DNA from: Sandarakinorhabdus glacialis | GTDB lineage: Bacteria > Pseudomonadota > Alphaproteobacteria > Sphingomonadales > Sphingomonadaceae | Length of the DNA stretch: 64,000 nt | Assembly: GCF_014643455.1 (NCBI RefSeq) | Contig: NZ_BMJM01000002.1 | Location: 310,406 to 374,405, forward strand | Direction of reading: 5' to 3' | Shown here: piece after piece, positions 20,224-28,708 of the stretch | How positions within the stretch are numbered: the stretch's first letter is position 1 | Layout of the letters: each line of letters begins with the position of its first letter | Notes under the pieces: generated by a model | What the model was told of the DNA's origin: nothing | What the model saw: the letters and a program-made list of their open reading frames with translations, nothing else | The model's database searches: none | Translations under genes and position numbers: made by a program

Positions 20224-20298
20224 ATGGGACTTCCACCGCAAGGCAGTTTTGTTGGTTACGCAAGTAACCGCTCTTTGCCCACCCGGAGGTCCCTTGAA
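20224..20298 (+). ncRNA. speF-like leader RNA of the ornithine decarboxylase gene
   Basis: GGGACTTCC (20226-20234) pairs with GGAGGTCCC (20285-20293) with one G-U pair, and so buries the ribosome site GGAGGT. Inside lie GGC/GCC (20242-20244 with 20277-20279) and a perfect hairpin GGTTAC-GCAA-GTAACC (20254-20269). Position before an alphaproteobacterial ornithine decarboxylase, layout and sequence fit the published speF RNA motif as I remember it. It should control translation start. The ligand is not known to me; a polyamine or ornithine is a guess. Confidence 0.78.
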
Positions 20299-21495
20299 TT
20301 GCAAGAAAACCATAACGCGCTGGGGGTAGCGACCGGCCACAAGCCGACGCAACCTGTCACCCTTGTACGCCCTCACGCCGCGCATCGCGCTGCCCGTTAC
20401 TTCCTCGAGAAGTTTCCGGGTACGTCGATGTATGCCGTGAAGGCCAATCCTTCGCCGGACTTGATCCGTGCGTTGTGGGATGCCGGTATCACCCATTTCG
20501 ACGTCGCCTCGATCGCCGAGGTTCGCCTCGTCCGCGGTTTGCTGCCCACGGCCGTGCTGTGCTTCATGCACCCGGTCAAGGGCCAGGAAGCCATTGCCGA
20601 AGCCTATCACGATCACGACGTCCGCACTTTCAGCCTCGATTCGCTGACCGAGCTCGCCAAGATCGTCGATGCGACGTCCACGGATGACGTCGCTGCTGCC
20701 GACCTGACGCTGTGCGTCCGGCTGCGCGTCTCGTCGGCGCATTCCAAGCTCAGTCTGGCCTCCAAGTTCGGCATCGCCGCCGATGAATCCGCCGAATTGC
20801 TGATGGCCACCCGCCAGGCTGCCGATGCGCTCGGGATCTGCTTCCACGTCGGTTCGCAGGCGATGAGCCCACAGGCCTATGCCGAAGCGCTTGCCCAGGT
20901 CCGCACCGCGATTGTCGGCGCCGGCGTCACCGTCGATGTCGTCGATGTCGGCGGCGGCTTCCCGTCGATTTACCCCGGCATGGAGCCGACCGCGCTCGAT
21001 GGATATTTCGAAGTCATCCACCGCGCCTACGAAGCCTTGCCGATCAGCTATTCGGCCGAATTGTGGTGCGAGCCCGGCCGCGCGCTATCGGCGGAATATG
21101 CCAGCGTGCTGGTCCGCGTCGAAGCCCGCAAGGACGACATTCTCTACATCAACGACGGTGCCTATGGCTCGTTGTTCGATGCAGCGCATGTTGCCTGGCG
21201 CTTTCCCGTCGCCATGGTTCGCGAAATCCCTTCGCGCGCCCGCACGATGGAGTTCAGCTTCTACGGCCCGACCTGCGACGACATGGATTTCATGCGCGGA
21301 CCCTTCGAACTGCCCGCGGATATCCAGGCCGGCGACTATATCGAAGTCGGCATGCTCGGCGCCTATGGCTCGGCAATGCGCACCGGTTTCAACGGCTTCA
21401 CCGCCGGCGCGACCGTCATCGCCCGTGACGAGCCGATGGACTCGGCTTATGGTGTCGTCGAAACGTCACCATCGAAGGTTATCAGCATCCGCTAA
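20299..21495 (+). CDS. Ornithine decarboxylase (PLP, alanine-racemase fold)
   Basis: A 398-aa enzyme that turns ornithine into putrescine; some relatives also use lysine. The PLP lysine is Lys48 in MYAVKANP, the phosphate loop GGGFPSIYPG follows, CEPGRALSAEY is the next conserved block, and the active-site Cys326 lies in YGPTCDDMDF. I place the start at TTG 20299, 8 bases after GGAGGT. Then the protein opens MQENHNALGVATGHKPTQPV, as in relatives. The earlier in-frame ATG at 20224 lies inside the leader RNA and has no ribosome site. Confidence 0.93.
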   Translation: MQENHNALGVATGHKPTQPVTLVRPHAAHRAARYFLEKFPGTSMYAVKANPSPDLIRALWDAGITHFDVASIAEVRLVRGLLPTAVLCFMHPVKGQEAIAEAYHDHDVRTFSLDSLTELAKIVDATSTDDVAAADLTLCVRLRVSSAHSKLSLASKFGIAADESAELLMATRQAADALGICFHVGSQAMSPQAYAEALAQVRTAIVGAGVTVDVVDVGGGFPSIYPGMEPTALDGYFEVIHRAYEALPISYSAELWCEPGRALSAEYASVLVRVEARKDDILYINDGAYGSLFDAAHVAWRFPVAMVREIPSRARTMEFSFYGPTCDDMDFMRGPFELPADIQAGDYIEVGMLGAYGSAMRTGFNGFTAGATVIARDEPMDSAYGVVETSPSKVISIR

Positions 21496-21503
21496 CTGAG
21501 ATT

Positions 21504-21584
21504 GCCGCTCCGGGAAACCGGGGCGGCACCCCCCGCTCGGCGCCGGAATGATCCGGCCGCGGGCGGCGCTTTGCATAAAGCGCC
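21504..21584 (+). promoter_or_regulatory. Three consecutive hairpins between the two polyamine genes
   Basis: GCCGCTCCGG-GAAA-CCGGGGCGGC (21504-21527), GCCGGA-ATGA-TCCGGC (21542-21557) and GGCGCTTT-GCAT-AAAGCGCC (21565-21584) follow one another. None is followed by a T-run. They could attenuate or protect the transcript between the genes. Confidence 0.6.
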
Positions 21585-21611
21585 GTGCCAGTGAAACCAC
21601 TGGAGACTTCC

Positions 21612-22661
21612 ATGTCCGAACAGATCAACGACACCCGCAAGGCCGAGCTTCTCGCCAACGAAGTCAAGCACATCGACATCACCAGCTTCGACGCGCGCCC
21701 GATCATCGACCAGATGGGCGGCATGAGCTTCACCTCGCGTGATCTCGCCCGCGCCACGCGCATCTACAACATGATGCTCGAGGACAAGGACTGCTCGATC
21801 TTCCTCGTCATCGCCGGCTCGACCAGCGCCGGCGGCTGCATGGACCTTTATGCCGAGTTGCTCCGCAACAACATGATCGACGGCATCGTCGCCACTGGCG
21901 CAACGATCGTCGACATGGATTTCTTCGAAGGCCTTGGCCACAAGCACTATCAGGCGCTTGAAATCCCGAACGATAATGAACTTCGCTCGCTTTATATCGA
22001 TCGCATCTACGACACCTATATCGACGAAACCAAGCTCCAGGATTGCGACCACACGATCTTCGAGATCGCCAACAGCCTCGAGCCCCGACCGTACTCGTCG
22101 CGCGCCTTCATCCGCGAGATGGGCAAGTATCTTGTCGAGCACGGCAAGAAGGACAACAGCCTCGTCAAGCTCGCCTATGAGCATAACGTGCCGATCTTCT
22201 GCCCGGCCTTCGTCGATTCATCGGCCGGCTTCGGCCTGGTCAAGCACCAGGTCGAAAACGCCAAGGCAGGCAAGCCGTACATGGTGCTCGATGCCATCGC
22301 CGACTTCCGCGAACTCACCGACATCAAAATTGCAGCCGGCACCACCGGGCTGCTCATGATCGGCGGCGGCGTTCCCAAGAACTTCATCCAGGACACCGTC
22401 GTTTGCGCTGAAATCCTCGGCCATGAAGACGTCGCGATGCACAAATACGCCGTACAGATCACCGTCGCCGACGTCCGCGACGGTGCCTGCTCGTCGTCGA
22501 CCCTCCAGGAAGCCGCCAGCTGGGGCAAGGTCCAGACCACCCAAGAGCAGATGGTCTTCGCCGAAGCCGGTTCGGTCATGCCGCTCCTCGCCAGCGATGC
22601 CTATCACCGCGGCCATTGGAAGACCCGCACCAAGCGCTCGTTTGCCAAGATGTTCGTCTGA
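21612..22661 (+). CDS. Deoxyhypusine-synthase-like polyamine enzyme
   Basis: A 349-aa NAD-dependent enzyme of the deoxyhypusine synthase family. The reactive lysine is Lys306 in EAASWGKVQ. NAD contacts include VIAGSTSAGG and TGATIVDMDFFEGLGHKHYQ (20 residues). Bacteria lack the eIF5A substrate. Bacterial members are known as homospermidine synthases, and related ones are annotated 1,9-bis(guanidino)-5-aza-nonane synthase. Putrescine from the gene before makes homospermidine the likely product. ATG 21612 has GGAG 6 bases upstream. It is followed by a hairpin at 22666-22695. Confidence 0.9.
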   Translation: MSEQINDTRKAELLANEVKHIDITSFDARPIIDQMGGMSFTSRDLARATRIYNMMLEDKDCSIFLVIAGSTSAGGCMDLYAELLRNNMIDGIVATGATIVDMDFFEGLGHKHYQALEIPNDNELRSLYIDRIYDTYIDETKLQDCDHTIFEIANSLEPRPYSSRAFIREMGKYLVEHGKKDNSLVKLAYEHNVPIFCPAFVDSSAGFGLVKHQVENAKAGKPYMVLDAIADFRELTDIKIAAGTTGLLMIGGGVPKNFIQDTVVCAEILGHEDVAMHKYAVQITVADVRDGACSSSTLQEAASWGKVQTTQEQMVFAEAGSVMPLLASDAYHRGHWKTRTKRSFAKMFV

Positions 22662-22665
22662 TCAA

Positions 22666-22695
22666 ATGGCCCTCCGTGGCAACACGGAGAGCCAT
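22666..22695 (+). terminator. Hairpin after the deoxyhypusine-synthase-like gene
   Basis: ATGGCCCTCCGTG and CACGGAGAGCCAT pair around GCAA with one mismatch. No T-run follows. A 14-base perfect palindrome, CGCTCCTAGGAGCG, lies just beyond at 22697-22710. It may end or stabilise the polyamine transcript. Confidence 0.5.
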
Positions 22696-22732
22696 TCGCT
22701 CCTAGGAGCGGACGATCTACCCTAAGCTGTCA

Positions 22733-22751
22733 TCCCGGGCTGGACCCGGGA
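22733..22751. repeat. Palindromic repeat of the CCCGGG type
   Basis: TCCCGGG-CTGGA-CCCGGGA is a perfect 7-base stem, preceded by GTCA and followed by CCCAG. This unit is familiar as a scattered intergenic repeat in alphaproteobacteria. It lies between convergent genes. I see one copy in the window. Confidence 0.7.
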
Positions 22752-22785
22752 CCCAGTTGCTTCTTTGCGGCGCCAACTCCCGCAA

Positions 22786-23004
22786 CTACGCCTTGCGAAC
22801 GAACTCCGTCCGCAGCACCAGCCCCTTGACCTTGTCGACCTTGCAATCGATCTCGTCGGTATTCCCGGTCAGTCGGATGCCCTTGACCAGCGTGCCGCGC
22901 TTCAGCGTCACCGATGTGCCCTTGACCTTCAAGTCCTTAATCAAGGTCACATTGTCCCCATCGGCCAGCACGCTGCCGTTGCTGTCGCGCGTCTCGTCGC
23001 TCAT
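22786..23004 (-). CDS. PhnA/YjdM C-terminal domain protein
   Basis: A 72-aa protein made only of the PhnA (YjdM) C-terminal domain: DSNGSVLADGDNVTLIKDLK, then KGTLVK-like and the end GLVLRTEFVRKA. The N-terminal zinc ribbon of longer members is absent. The old name, alkylphosphonate uptake protein, does not describe a proven function. ATG 23004 was chosen because the upstream frame overlaps the next gene. It ends near the CCCGGG repeat. It is followed upstream by the YdeI-like gene on the same strand. Confidence 0.85.
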   Translation of the reverse strand: MSDETRDSNGSVLADGDNVTLIKDLKVKGTSVTLKRGTLVKGIRLTGNTDEIDCKVDKVKGLVLRTEFVRKA

Positions 23005-23027
23005 TCGATAACCCCTGGCAGGCGACT

Positions 23028-23621
23028 TCAGCGTCCCGCCATTTGCCAATAGCGCCGCTTGCCCTCCGCCGTCCATTCCACCGTTGTCGCCAGCCGGCGC
23101 GCCCGGGTCGCGGCCTGCTTCGCCTCGATCACCCACTCGATATATTCGCGCTGCGCACTCGGCGGAAAGCCCGCAAACGCTGCCGCCGCCGCAGGAACGG
23201 CATCCAGCGCCGCACGCAGGTCGTCCGGCATTTCGGCAGGCGGTTTCTTCGTCGCCAACCGCGGTGCCTTGCCGCCGGCATCGACCAGCGCCATTGCCTC
23301 GGCGACCATCGCTGCCAGCACGTCATCGGCCGGCATGTCCGCGACCGAAGTCACCTTGCCGAACTGCCCCATCCCCTGCCCCTTCATGCCGGCTTCGCCC
23401 GCAACCTCGCGCCGCGAGAAATGCACGCCGGCATGCGCCTTGAACGCCGCCATTCCGCAGATCTGGCGATCCTTGTACAGGAACGCCGGCATCGACCATT
23501 TCAGCGTTTCTTCGGTCTCCGGGCAGGCCGCGTGGACGATTTCACGCATGTGCCGCAGGATGGGCTGGGCAAACGGCGCGGCCGCTTCGATATAAGCATC
23601 GACCCGTGCGTCTTCCGTCAT
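23028..23621 (-). CDS. DUF1801/YdeI (OmpD-associated) family protein
   Basis: A 197-aa cytoplasmic protein. The N-terminal domain (DAYIEAAAPFAQPILRHMRE) is of the DUF1801/YdhG type. The C-terminal part (FPPSAQREYIEWVIEAKQ, TRARRLATTVEWTAEGKR) is the YdeI tail called bacteriocin-protection or OmpD-associated. The molecular function is unknown. ATG 23621 has GAGGGGGGA upstream. It lies 23 bases before the PhnA-like gene, in one likely operon. Confidence 0.85.
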   Translation of the reverse strand: MTEDARVDAYIEAAAPFAQPILRHMREIVHAACPETEETLKWSMPAFLYKDRQICGMAAFKAHAGVHFSRREVAGEAGMKGQGMGQFGKVTSVADMPADDVLAAMVAEAMALVDAGGKAPRLATKKPPAEMPDDLRAALDAVPAAAAAFAGFPPSAQREYIEWVIEAKQAATRARRLATTVEWTAEGKRRYWQMAGR

Positions 23622-23637
23622 GACCAGTCCCCCCTCG

Positions 23638-24846
23638 TCAGCGCACGAACCTAGCAACCAGCTCGACATGGGTCGACCAGCGAAATTGCGCCACCGGCCA
23701 CAGCATCTCGAGGCGATAGCCCGCCTTCTTCAGCGTCTCCGCATCCCGCGCAAAGGTACCGGGATTGCACGACACAGCCACCACGACCGGCACCTTCGAC
23801 GCTGCCAGCATCGCCGACTGCGCCTGCGCCCCCGCCCGCGGCGGATCGAACACGACCGCATCGAAGACGTTCAGCTCGGCTGCCGTCACCGGCCGCCTGA
23901 ACAGGTCGCGCTGCACCGCCGTAATTGGTCGCCGGTACTGCCGCACCGCCGCCTCGAGCGCCTCCACCGCTGGCCCCGCTGCATCGACCGCAACCACCTT
24001 GGCCCGCACCGAGAGCGGCAGCGCAAACGTCCCCAGCCCGCAAAACAGATCCGCCACCCGCGATGCCCCGCCAACCGCCGCCAGCACCGCCGCAACCAGC
24101 GCCGCCTCGCCCTCGCGCGTCGCCTGCAGGAACGGCGCCGGCGGCAACGCCACCGGCACGCCCCCCATCGCCAGCATCGGTATCCGCGGCATCGCTACCG
24201 TTTCGACGCCGTGCGCACCCTCGATCGACAGCTGCGCCAGGTCGTGCGCCGTCGCAAAATCGGTCAGCCGCTCGATCTGCTTGAGCGTTTCGGCCGCCAC
24301 ATTCGCCAGCAGCACATCGACGCCGGTATCGCTCATCGTCAGCGTCACGCCCGCCCCCTGCCCCTCAGCCACCGCCTTGCCGAGCAGCGCTCGCAGTGGT
24401 GACACCAGCGCAAAGAGTTCCGGCGCAAGTACCTCGCATTGCTGGACATCGATGATGCGGTGGCTGCTGTCGGCATTGAATCCCAGGGTAAGCTTGCCGC
24501 CGCGCTTGACGGCCCTCAGCGACGCCCGGCGACGGCTTTTCGGCGGCGACAGCGACACCGGCGCAACATTCTCCGGCGTAATCCCGACATGCGCCAATGC
24601 CCCCAGGATCCGATCGACCACAAAGCTGCAATAGGCATCGTCGGTGACGTGCTGGAGCTGGCAGCCCCCGCATTCGGGATAGTGCCGGCATGGCGGCACG
24701 ACATGTCCCGGCCCCGGCTCGATGACCGGTCCCGCGGCGTCGAATCGCACCAGGTCGCCGACCGCGGCGCCGAGTACGAACCGCCCATCCGCAGTAACAC
24801 CGTCACCGCGCGCAGCAAGCCGGACAATCGAAACAGCTTCGCTCAA
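23638..24846 (-). CDS. RNA 5-methyluridine methyltransferase (TrmA/RumA family, Fe-S)
   Basis: A 402-aa SAM-dependent enzyme that methylates uridine in rRNA or tRNA. Cluster cysteines are Cys53, Cys59 and Cys62 (CRHYPECGGCQ) plus the Cys in QQCEVL. The SAM loop is DLFCGLGTFALPL, DPPRAGA follows, and the nucleophile is Cys360 in VSCNPGTF. The TRAM domain seems reduced at the N-terminus. It starts at TTG 24846, overlapping the stop of the upstream gene as TTGA, which indicates coupling. Whether rRNA or tRNA is the target cannot be seen. Confidence 0.92.
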   Translation of the reverse strand: MSEAVSIVRLAARGDGVTADGRFVLGAAVGDLVRFDAAGPVIEPGPGHVVPPCRHYPECGGCQLQHVTDDAYCSFVVDRILGALAHVGITPENVAPVSLSPPKSRRRASLRAVKRGGKLTLGFNADSSHRIIDVQQCEVLAPELFALVSPLRALLGKAVAEGQGAGVTLTMSDTGVDVLLANVAAETLKQIERLTDFATAHDLAQLSIEGAHGVETVAMPRIPMLAMGGVPVALPPAPFLQATREGEAALVAAVLAAVGGASRVADLFCGLGTFALPLSVRAKVVAVDAAGPAVEALEAAVRQYRRPITAVQRDLFRRPVTAAELNVFDAVVFDPPRAGAQAQSAMLAASKVPVVVAVSCNPGTFARDAETLKKAGYRLEMLWPVAQFRWSTHVELVARFVR

Positions 24847-26255
24847 CGCCCCGTCTCCAACCCTGCAAATACCGCCGGCAACAGCCCTGGAATATCATCG
24901 GCGATCAGTCCCGGGCCACCGCGCAGTCCGGCATCGCCGTGCAGCCACACGCCGGCTCGTGCCGCATCGAACGGCGCCATGCCCTGTGCCAGCAATGCCC
25001 CGATAATGCCCGTCAGCACATCGCCCGACCCCGCCGTCGCCAGCCACGGCGCCGCATGAATGTTGATCGCCGTCCGGCCGTCCGGATCCGCGATGATTGT
25101 CTCGGCGCCTTTCAGCAGGACTACCGCACCGCTGCCCGCGGCAGCAGCCCGAACCGCGCCGATACGATCCGGTCCAATGGCACCGAACAGCCGCACGAAC
25201 TCTCCCTCGTGCGGCGTCAGCACCAGCGGCGCCCGCCCGAAACCCGGCAGCATCGCCAATGCCCCGGCGTCGGCAACCACCGGCACATCGCCCGCAAGCA
25301 CGAGCGCCAGCCAGTCCCGCCCGCGTGCATCGTCCGCCAGCCCCGGCCCGATCGCGACTGCGCCGAGCCGCGCATCCCCCAGCATTGCCCGACCCTCATC
25401 GTCGCTCCGCCGCATGATCGCATCGGCCGGCGCGCGATTCCCCGGCCCAACCAGCGTCACGACTCCCGCCCCCGCTCGCAGTGCCGCCAGTGCCGTCAAC
25501 CGACCCGCGCCGCCCCGCCCGGCATCACCCTCGACCACCATCACCGCGCCGCGACTGTATTTGTGCGTCGCCGCCGGCATTGCTCGCACCACCGGCGCCG
25601 GCACAAGCCGCACCCGCGCATCCGCCACATCAACCCCGATATCGGCAATCACGACCCGCCCCGACAATGCCCGCCCGGCCCCGAGCGCATGCCCAAGCTT
25701 CATCGCCCCGAAGGCCACCGTCAGATCTGCCGCTAATGGCCGCCCCGATGCGCCGCCCGTCGCCGCGTCGATCCCGCTCGCGATATCGATCGCAATCACC
25801 AGGCCGTGCCCGCGCATCCGATCAAGCACCGCCTGCTCGATCTCGGGCAGCGGCCGCGTCAATCCCGTTCCGAACAGCGCATCGACGATGATCGCCGCCG
25901 GTGCCGCACCGTCCAACGGCTCGACCGGCCCCTTCCAGCGTGCCGCCATCGTCGCCGCCGGCTCACTGGTCGCAGGCCCTGCCGCTGCCACCCGCACCGC
26001 ATAGCCCGCCACCTTCAGTCCGGCCGCCACGCCATAGCCATCGCCGCCATTGTTGCCGCGCCCGCACAGCACCAGCACCGTCCCGCCCGGCGCAAACATC
26101 CGGATCGCCCGGACAGCCGCTGCCGCCGCCCGCTCCATCAGCACCAGCGCCGGCGTTCCACGCCCGATTTCGGCATTCTCGGCCGCGCGCATGCTCGCCG
26201 GATCGAGCAAAGCCGGTCCGGCAGCGATCGTCAGCAGGGAATTGCTTGTCATCAT
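24843..26255 (-). CDS. nnr: Bifunctional NAD(P)H-hydrate epimerase/dehydratase
   Basis: A 470-aa repair enzyme for damaged NAD(P)H. The N-terminal YjeF epimerase domain has VLCGRGNNGGDGYG. The C-terminal ADP-dependent dehydratase (carbohydrate-kinase fold) has VLTPHEGEFVRLFG and the catalytic block WLATAGSGDVLTGIIGALL. The start is among ATG 26255, ATG 26252 and TTG 26273; none has a strong ribosome site. Gene overlap (TTGA) couples it to the RNA methyltransferase. It is divergent from a small lipoprotein gene 24 bases away. Confidence 0.94.
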   Translation of the reverse strand: MMTSNSLLTIAAGPALLDPASMRAAENAEIGRGTPALVLMERAAAAAVRAIRMFAPGGTVLVLCGRGNNGGDGYGVAAGLKVAGYAVRVAAAGPATSEPAATMAARWKGPVEPLDGAAPAAIIVDALFGTGLTRPLPEIEQAVLDRMRGHGLVIAIDIASGIDAATGGASGRPLAADLTVAFGAMKLGHALGAGRALSGRVVIADIGVDVADARVRLVPAPVVRAMPAATHKYSRGAVMVVEGDAGRGGAGRLTALAALRAGAGVVTLVGPGNRAPADAIMRRSDDEGRAMLGDARLGAVAIGPGLADDARGRDWLALVLAGDVPVVADAGALAMLPGFGRAPLVLTPHEGEFVRLFGAIGPDRIGAVRAAAAGSGAVVLLKGAETIIADPDGRTAINIHAAPWLATAGSGDVLTGIIGALLAQGMAPFDAARAGVWLHGDAGLRGGPGLIADDIPGLLPAVFAGLETGR

Positions 26256-26279
26256 CGGAGGGCGGTGTAACAAGCCGCG

Positions 26280-26507
26280 ATGTCTATGGCGCGCATCAAA
26301 TTCACCCTATTGCTTTCGCTGCTCGGCCTTGCCGCCTGTGCGCCGTCGCCGCTCTATGTCAGCGGCCCGCGCATCGGCACGGGCGGGGAGATCCCGCGCG
26401 ACGGTCGCGGCGAGCCGATCTGGGGGGCCATCACCCAACCGGTACCGCTGCCGCCGCCCCCGATCATGCCGGTCGGCGTCGGCGTGCCGATCACGCCGCC
26501 CGCCTGA
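26280..26507 (+). CDS. Small lipoprotein
   Basis: A 75-aa protein with a lipoprotein signal peptide: hydrophobic core LLLSLLGLAACA with the lipobox LAAC, cut before the Cys. The mature part is short and proline-rich (VPLPPPPIMP) and ends VPITPPA. No domain is recognisable. It is probably anchored to an envelope membrane. It ends 10 bases before the convergent ilvD stop. Confidence 0.75.
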   Translation: MSMARIKFTLLLSLLGLAACAPSPLYVSGPRIGTGGEIPRDGRGEPIWGAITQPVPLPPPPIMPVGVGVPITPPA

Positions 26508-26517
26508 CCTTCAAGCA

Positions 26518-28236
26518 CTAGATATCGGCGTAAACATGCGTCTCGGCACTCGCCCCGGGATGCGTAACCGCGCCATTCCGCGCCGACCCGACATTCTGCG
26601 CGAACCGCCAGATCGCTCCGGACTGGTAGTCGCTCCGCCGCGGCCGCCACGCCGCCCGGCGCGCCTCGATCACCGCCGCATCGACATCAAGGTCGATCGT
26701 CCCCGCCGCTGCATCGATGCTGATGATGTCGCCATCCTCGACCAGCGCAATCGGGCCACCCTCGGCCGCCTCGGGCCCGACATGCCCGATACAAAAGCCC
26801 CGGGTCGCCCCCGAAAACCGTCCATCGGTGATCAGCGCCACATGCTCGCCAAGCCCCTGGCCATAGAGCGCGGCAGTCGTCGACAACATCTCGCGCATGC
26901 CCGGCCCGCCTTTCGGCCCCTCGTAACGAATGACGACAACGCTGCCCTTGATGATGGCGCGCGCCTCGACCGCGGCAAAGCAATCTTCCTCGCAATCGAA
27001 CACCTGCGCCGGGCCACTGAACTGCAGCCGCGCCATGCCGGCAACCTTGACGATGGCTCCGTCGGGCGCCAGCGACCCCGTCAGCCCGACCACGCCGCCG
27101 GTCGGCGACAACGGGTTCGACACCGGATAGATCACCTTCTGGTCGGGGTTCCAGGTAACCTCGTCGATGTTTTCGGCCAAAGTCTTGCCGGTCACCGTCA
27201 TGCAATCACCGTGCAGCAGCCCGGCCTCGAACAAGGTCTTCATCAGCATGTAAACGCCGCCGGCATCGTACATGTCCTTGGCCACGTACTTGCCACCTGG
27301 CTTCAAGTCCGCAATGTAAGGCGTTGACTTGAATATCTCGGCAACGTCGAACAGGTCGAAGGCGATTCCCGCTTCGTTTGCCATCGCCGGCAAATGGAGC
27401 GCGCCATTGGTCGACCCACCGGTCGCCGCAACGATCCGCGCCGCATTCTCGAACGCCTCGCGCGTGCAGATATCGCGCGGCCGGATATTGCGCTCGATCA
27501 GCGTCATCACCTGGCGCCCGGCGGCGATGGCGATTTCGGCGCGGCTGGCATATGGCGCCGGTGTCATGTTCGAATGCGGCAACGACAGCCCGATCGCCTC
27601 GCCAACGCACGCCATCGTATTGGCGGTAAACTGCCCCCCACAAGCGCCATGACCCGGGCAAGCAACCTTTTCCAGCGCCGTCAGCCGCGCCAGCGGGCAC
27701 GTTCCCGCTGAATAACCGCCGACCGCCTCGAACACATCGACCACGGTAACGTCCCGGCCCTCGAACTGCCCCGGCAGGATCGAGCCGCCGTAGACGAAAA
27801 TGCTCGGCACATTCAGCCGCAGCATCGCCATCATCATACCCGGCAGCGACTTGTCGCAACCAGCAAAGCCGACAAGTCCATCATAACAATGGCCTCGGAC
27901 CGAGAGCTCAACCGAGTCGGCAATCACCTCGCGGCTGACCAGTGACGATTTCATGCCCTGGTGACCCATGGCGATCCCGTCGGTCACGGTAATCGTATTG
28001 AACCGTCGCGGCATCCCGCCGGCCTCGTTGACCCCCTGCCGGCAGACATCGGCCTGCGCGTCGAGTGTCGTGTTGCAAGGGGCCGAATCATTGCCCGCCG
28101 ACGCGATGCCGACGAATGGCCGCGAAATCTCTTCCTCGGTCAGCCCCATCGCGTAATAATAGCTGCGATGCGGCGCGCGTTCCGGACCAACCGAAACGTG
28201 GCGGCTTGGCAGACGGGACTTATCGAAACGGGACAT
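26518..28236 (-). CDS. ilvD: Dihydroxy-acid dehydratase
   Basis: A 572-aa Fe-S dehydratase of the third common step in valine, leucine and isoleucine synthesis. Cluster cysteines lie in SAPCNTT (Cys54), FAGCDKS and [24 protein letters not shown] and GEHVALI-type signatures are in the C-terminal half. ATG 28236 has GGAG 6 bases upstream; the frame extends to 28275 but without support. It is the only branched-chain gene here. It is divergent from the VOC gene across 95 bases. Confidence 0.97.
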   Translation of the reverse strand: MSRFDKSRLPSRHVSVGPERAPHRSYYYAMGLTEEEISRPFVGIASAGNDSAPCNTTLDAQADVCRQGVNEAGGMPRRFNTITVTDGIAMGHQGMKSSLVSREVIADSVELSVRGHCYDGLVGFAGCDKSLPGMMMAMLRLNVPSIFVYGGSILPGQFEGRDVTVVDVFEAVGGYSAGTCPLARLTALEKVACPGHGACGGQFTANTMACVGEAIGLSLPHSNMTPAPYASRAEIAIAAGRQVMTLIERNIRPRDICTREAFENAARIVAATGGSTNGALHLPAMANEAGIAFDLFDVAEIFKSTPYIADLKPGGKYVAKDMYDAGGVYMLMKTLFEAGLLHGDCMTVTGKTLAENIDEVTWNPDQKVIYPVSNPLSPTGGVVGLTGSLAPDGAIVKVAGMARLQFSGPAQVFDCEEDCFAAVEARAIIKGSVVVIRYEGPKGGPGMREMLSTTAALYGQGLGEHVALITDGRFSGATRGFCIGHVGPEAAEGGPIALVEDGDIISIDAAAGTIDLDVDAAVIEARRAAWRPRRSDYQSGAIWRFAQNVGSARNGAVTHPGASAETHVYADI

Positions 28237-28295
28237 ATCAACTCCAAACGTCTTCAGGCAGCCTGCTGGCCGCAACTAGCTTGCGGGTCAAGCAA

Positions 28296-28301
28296 TATAA
28301 T
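28296..28301 (+). promoter_or_regulatory. Possible -10 box for the VOC gene
   Basis: A perfect TATAAT stands 31 bases before the ATG. No good -35 is found at 16-18 bases. An activator or a weak promoter is possible. Confidence 0.3.
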
Positions 28302-28331
28302 TGGCATTTTGTTGCTCAAAGGATCGATGTC

Positions 28332-28694
28332 ATGGGTGTAACAGGCTTCGGCGGACTGTTCTTTCGGGCCCGCGACCCGGACGCATTGAACCTCTGGTAT
28401 CGCACTTATCTGAACATCGGGGCCGGTTGCAGCACTGGCGACGGTCCCGCGAACGAATGGTATTGGCAGGCCCAGGGCGGGCCCACCGTTTTCGCCCCGT
28501 TCAAGGCCGATACCGCCTATTTCGCCGCCGACAAGGGCTTCATGATCAACCTGCGCGTCACCGCCATCGACTCGCTGATCGCCGACCTTGCGGCTGCCGG
28601 CATCGCCGCCGAGACCCGCCTCGACTGGGACTCGCCCGAAACTGGCCGTTTCGCCCGCATCCACGACCCCGAAGGCAACGCCATCGAACTGTAG
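28332..28694 (+). CDS. VOC-family (glyoxalase-like) protein
   Basis: A 120-aa single-domain VOC protein. FFRARDPDALNLWYRTYLNI is the typical opening motif and RFARIHDPEGNAIEL the typical end, with His and Glu that bind metal in this family. Members include glyoxalases, dioxygenases and resistance proteins; the substrate is unknown. ATG 28332 has AAGGA 8 bases upstream. The stop lies 14 bases before the convergent N-formylglutamate amidohydrolase. Confidence 0.9.
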   Translation: MGVTGFGGLFFRARDPDALNLWYRTYLNIGAGCSTGDGPANEWYWQAQGGPTVFAPFKADTAYFAADKGFMINLRVTAIDSLIADLAAAGIAAETRLDWDSPETGRFARIHDPEGNAIEL

Positions 28695-28708
28695 CAACCT
28701 CCCGCTGC

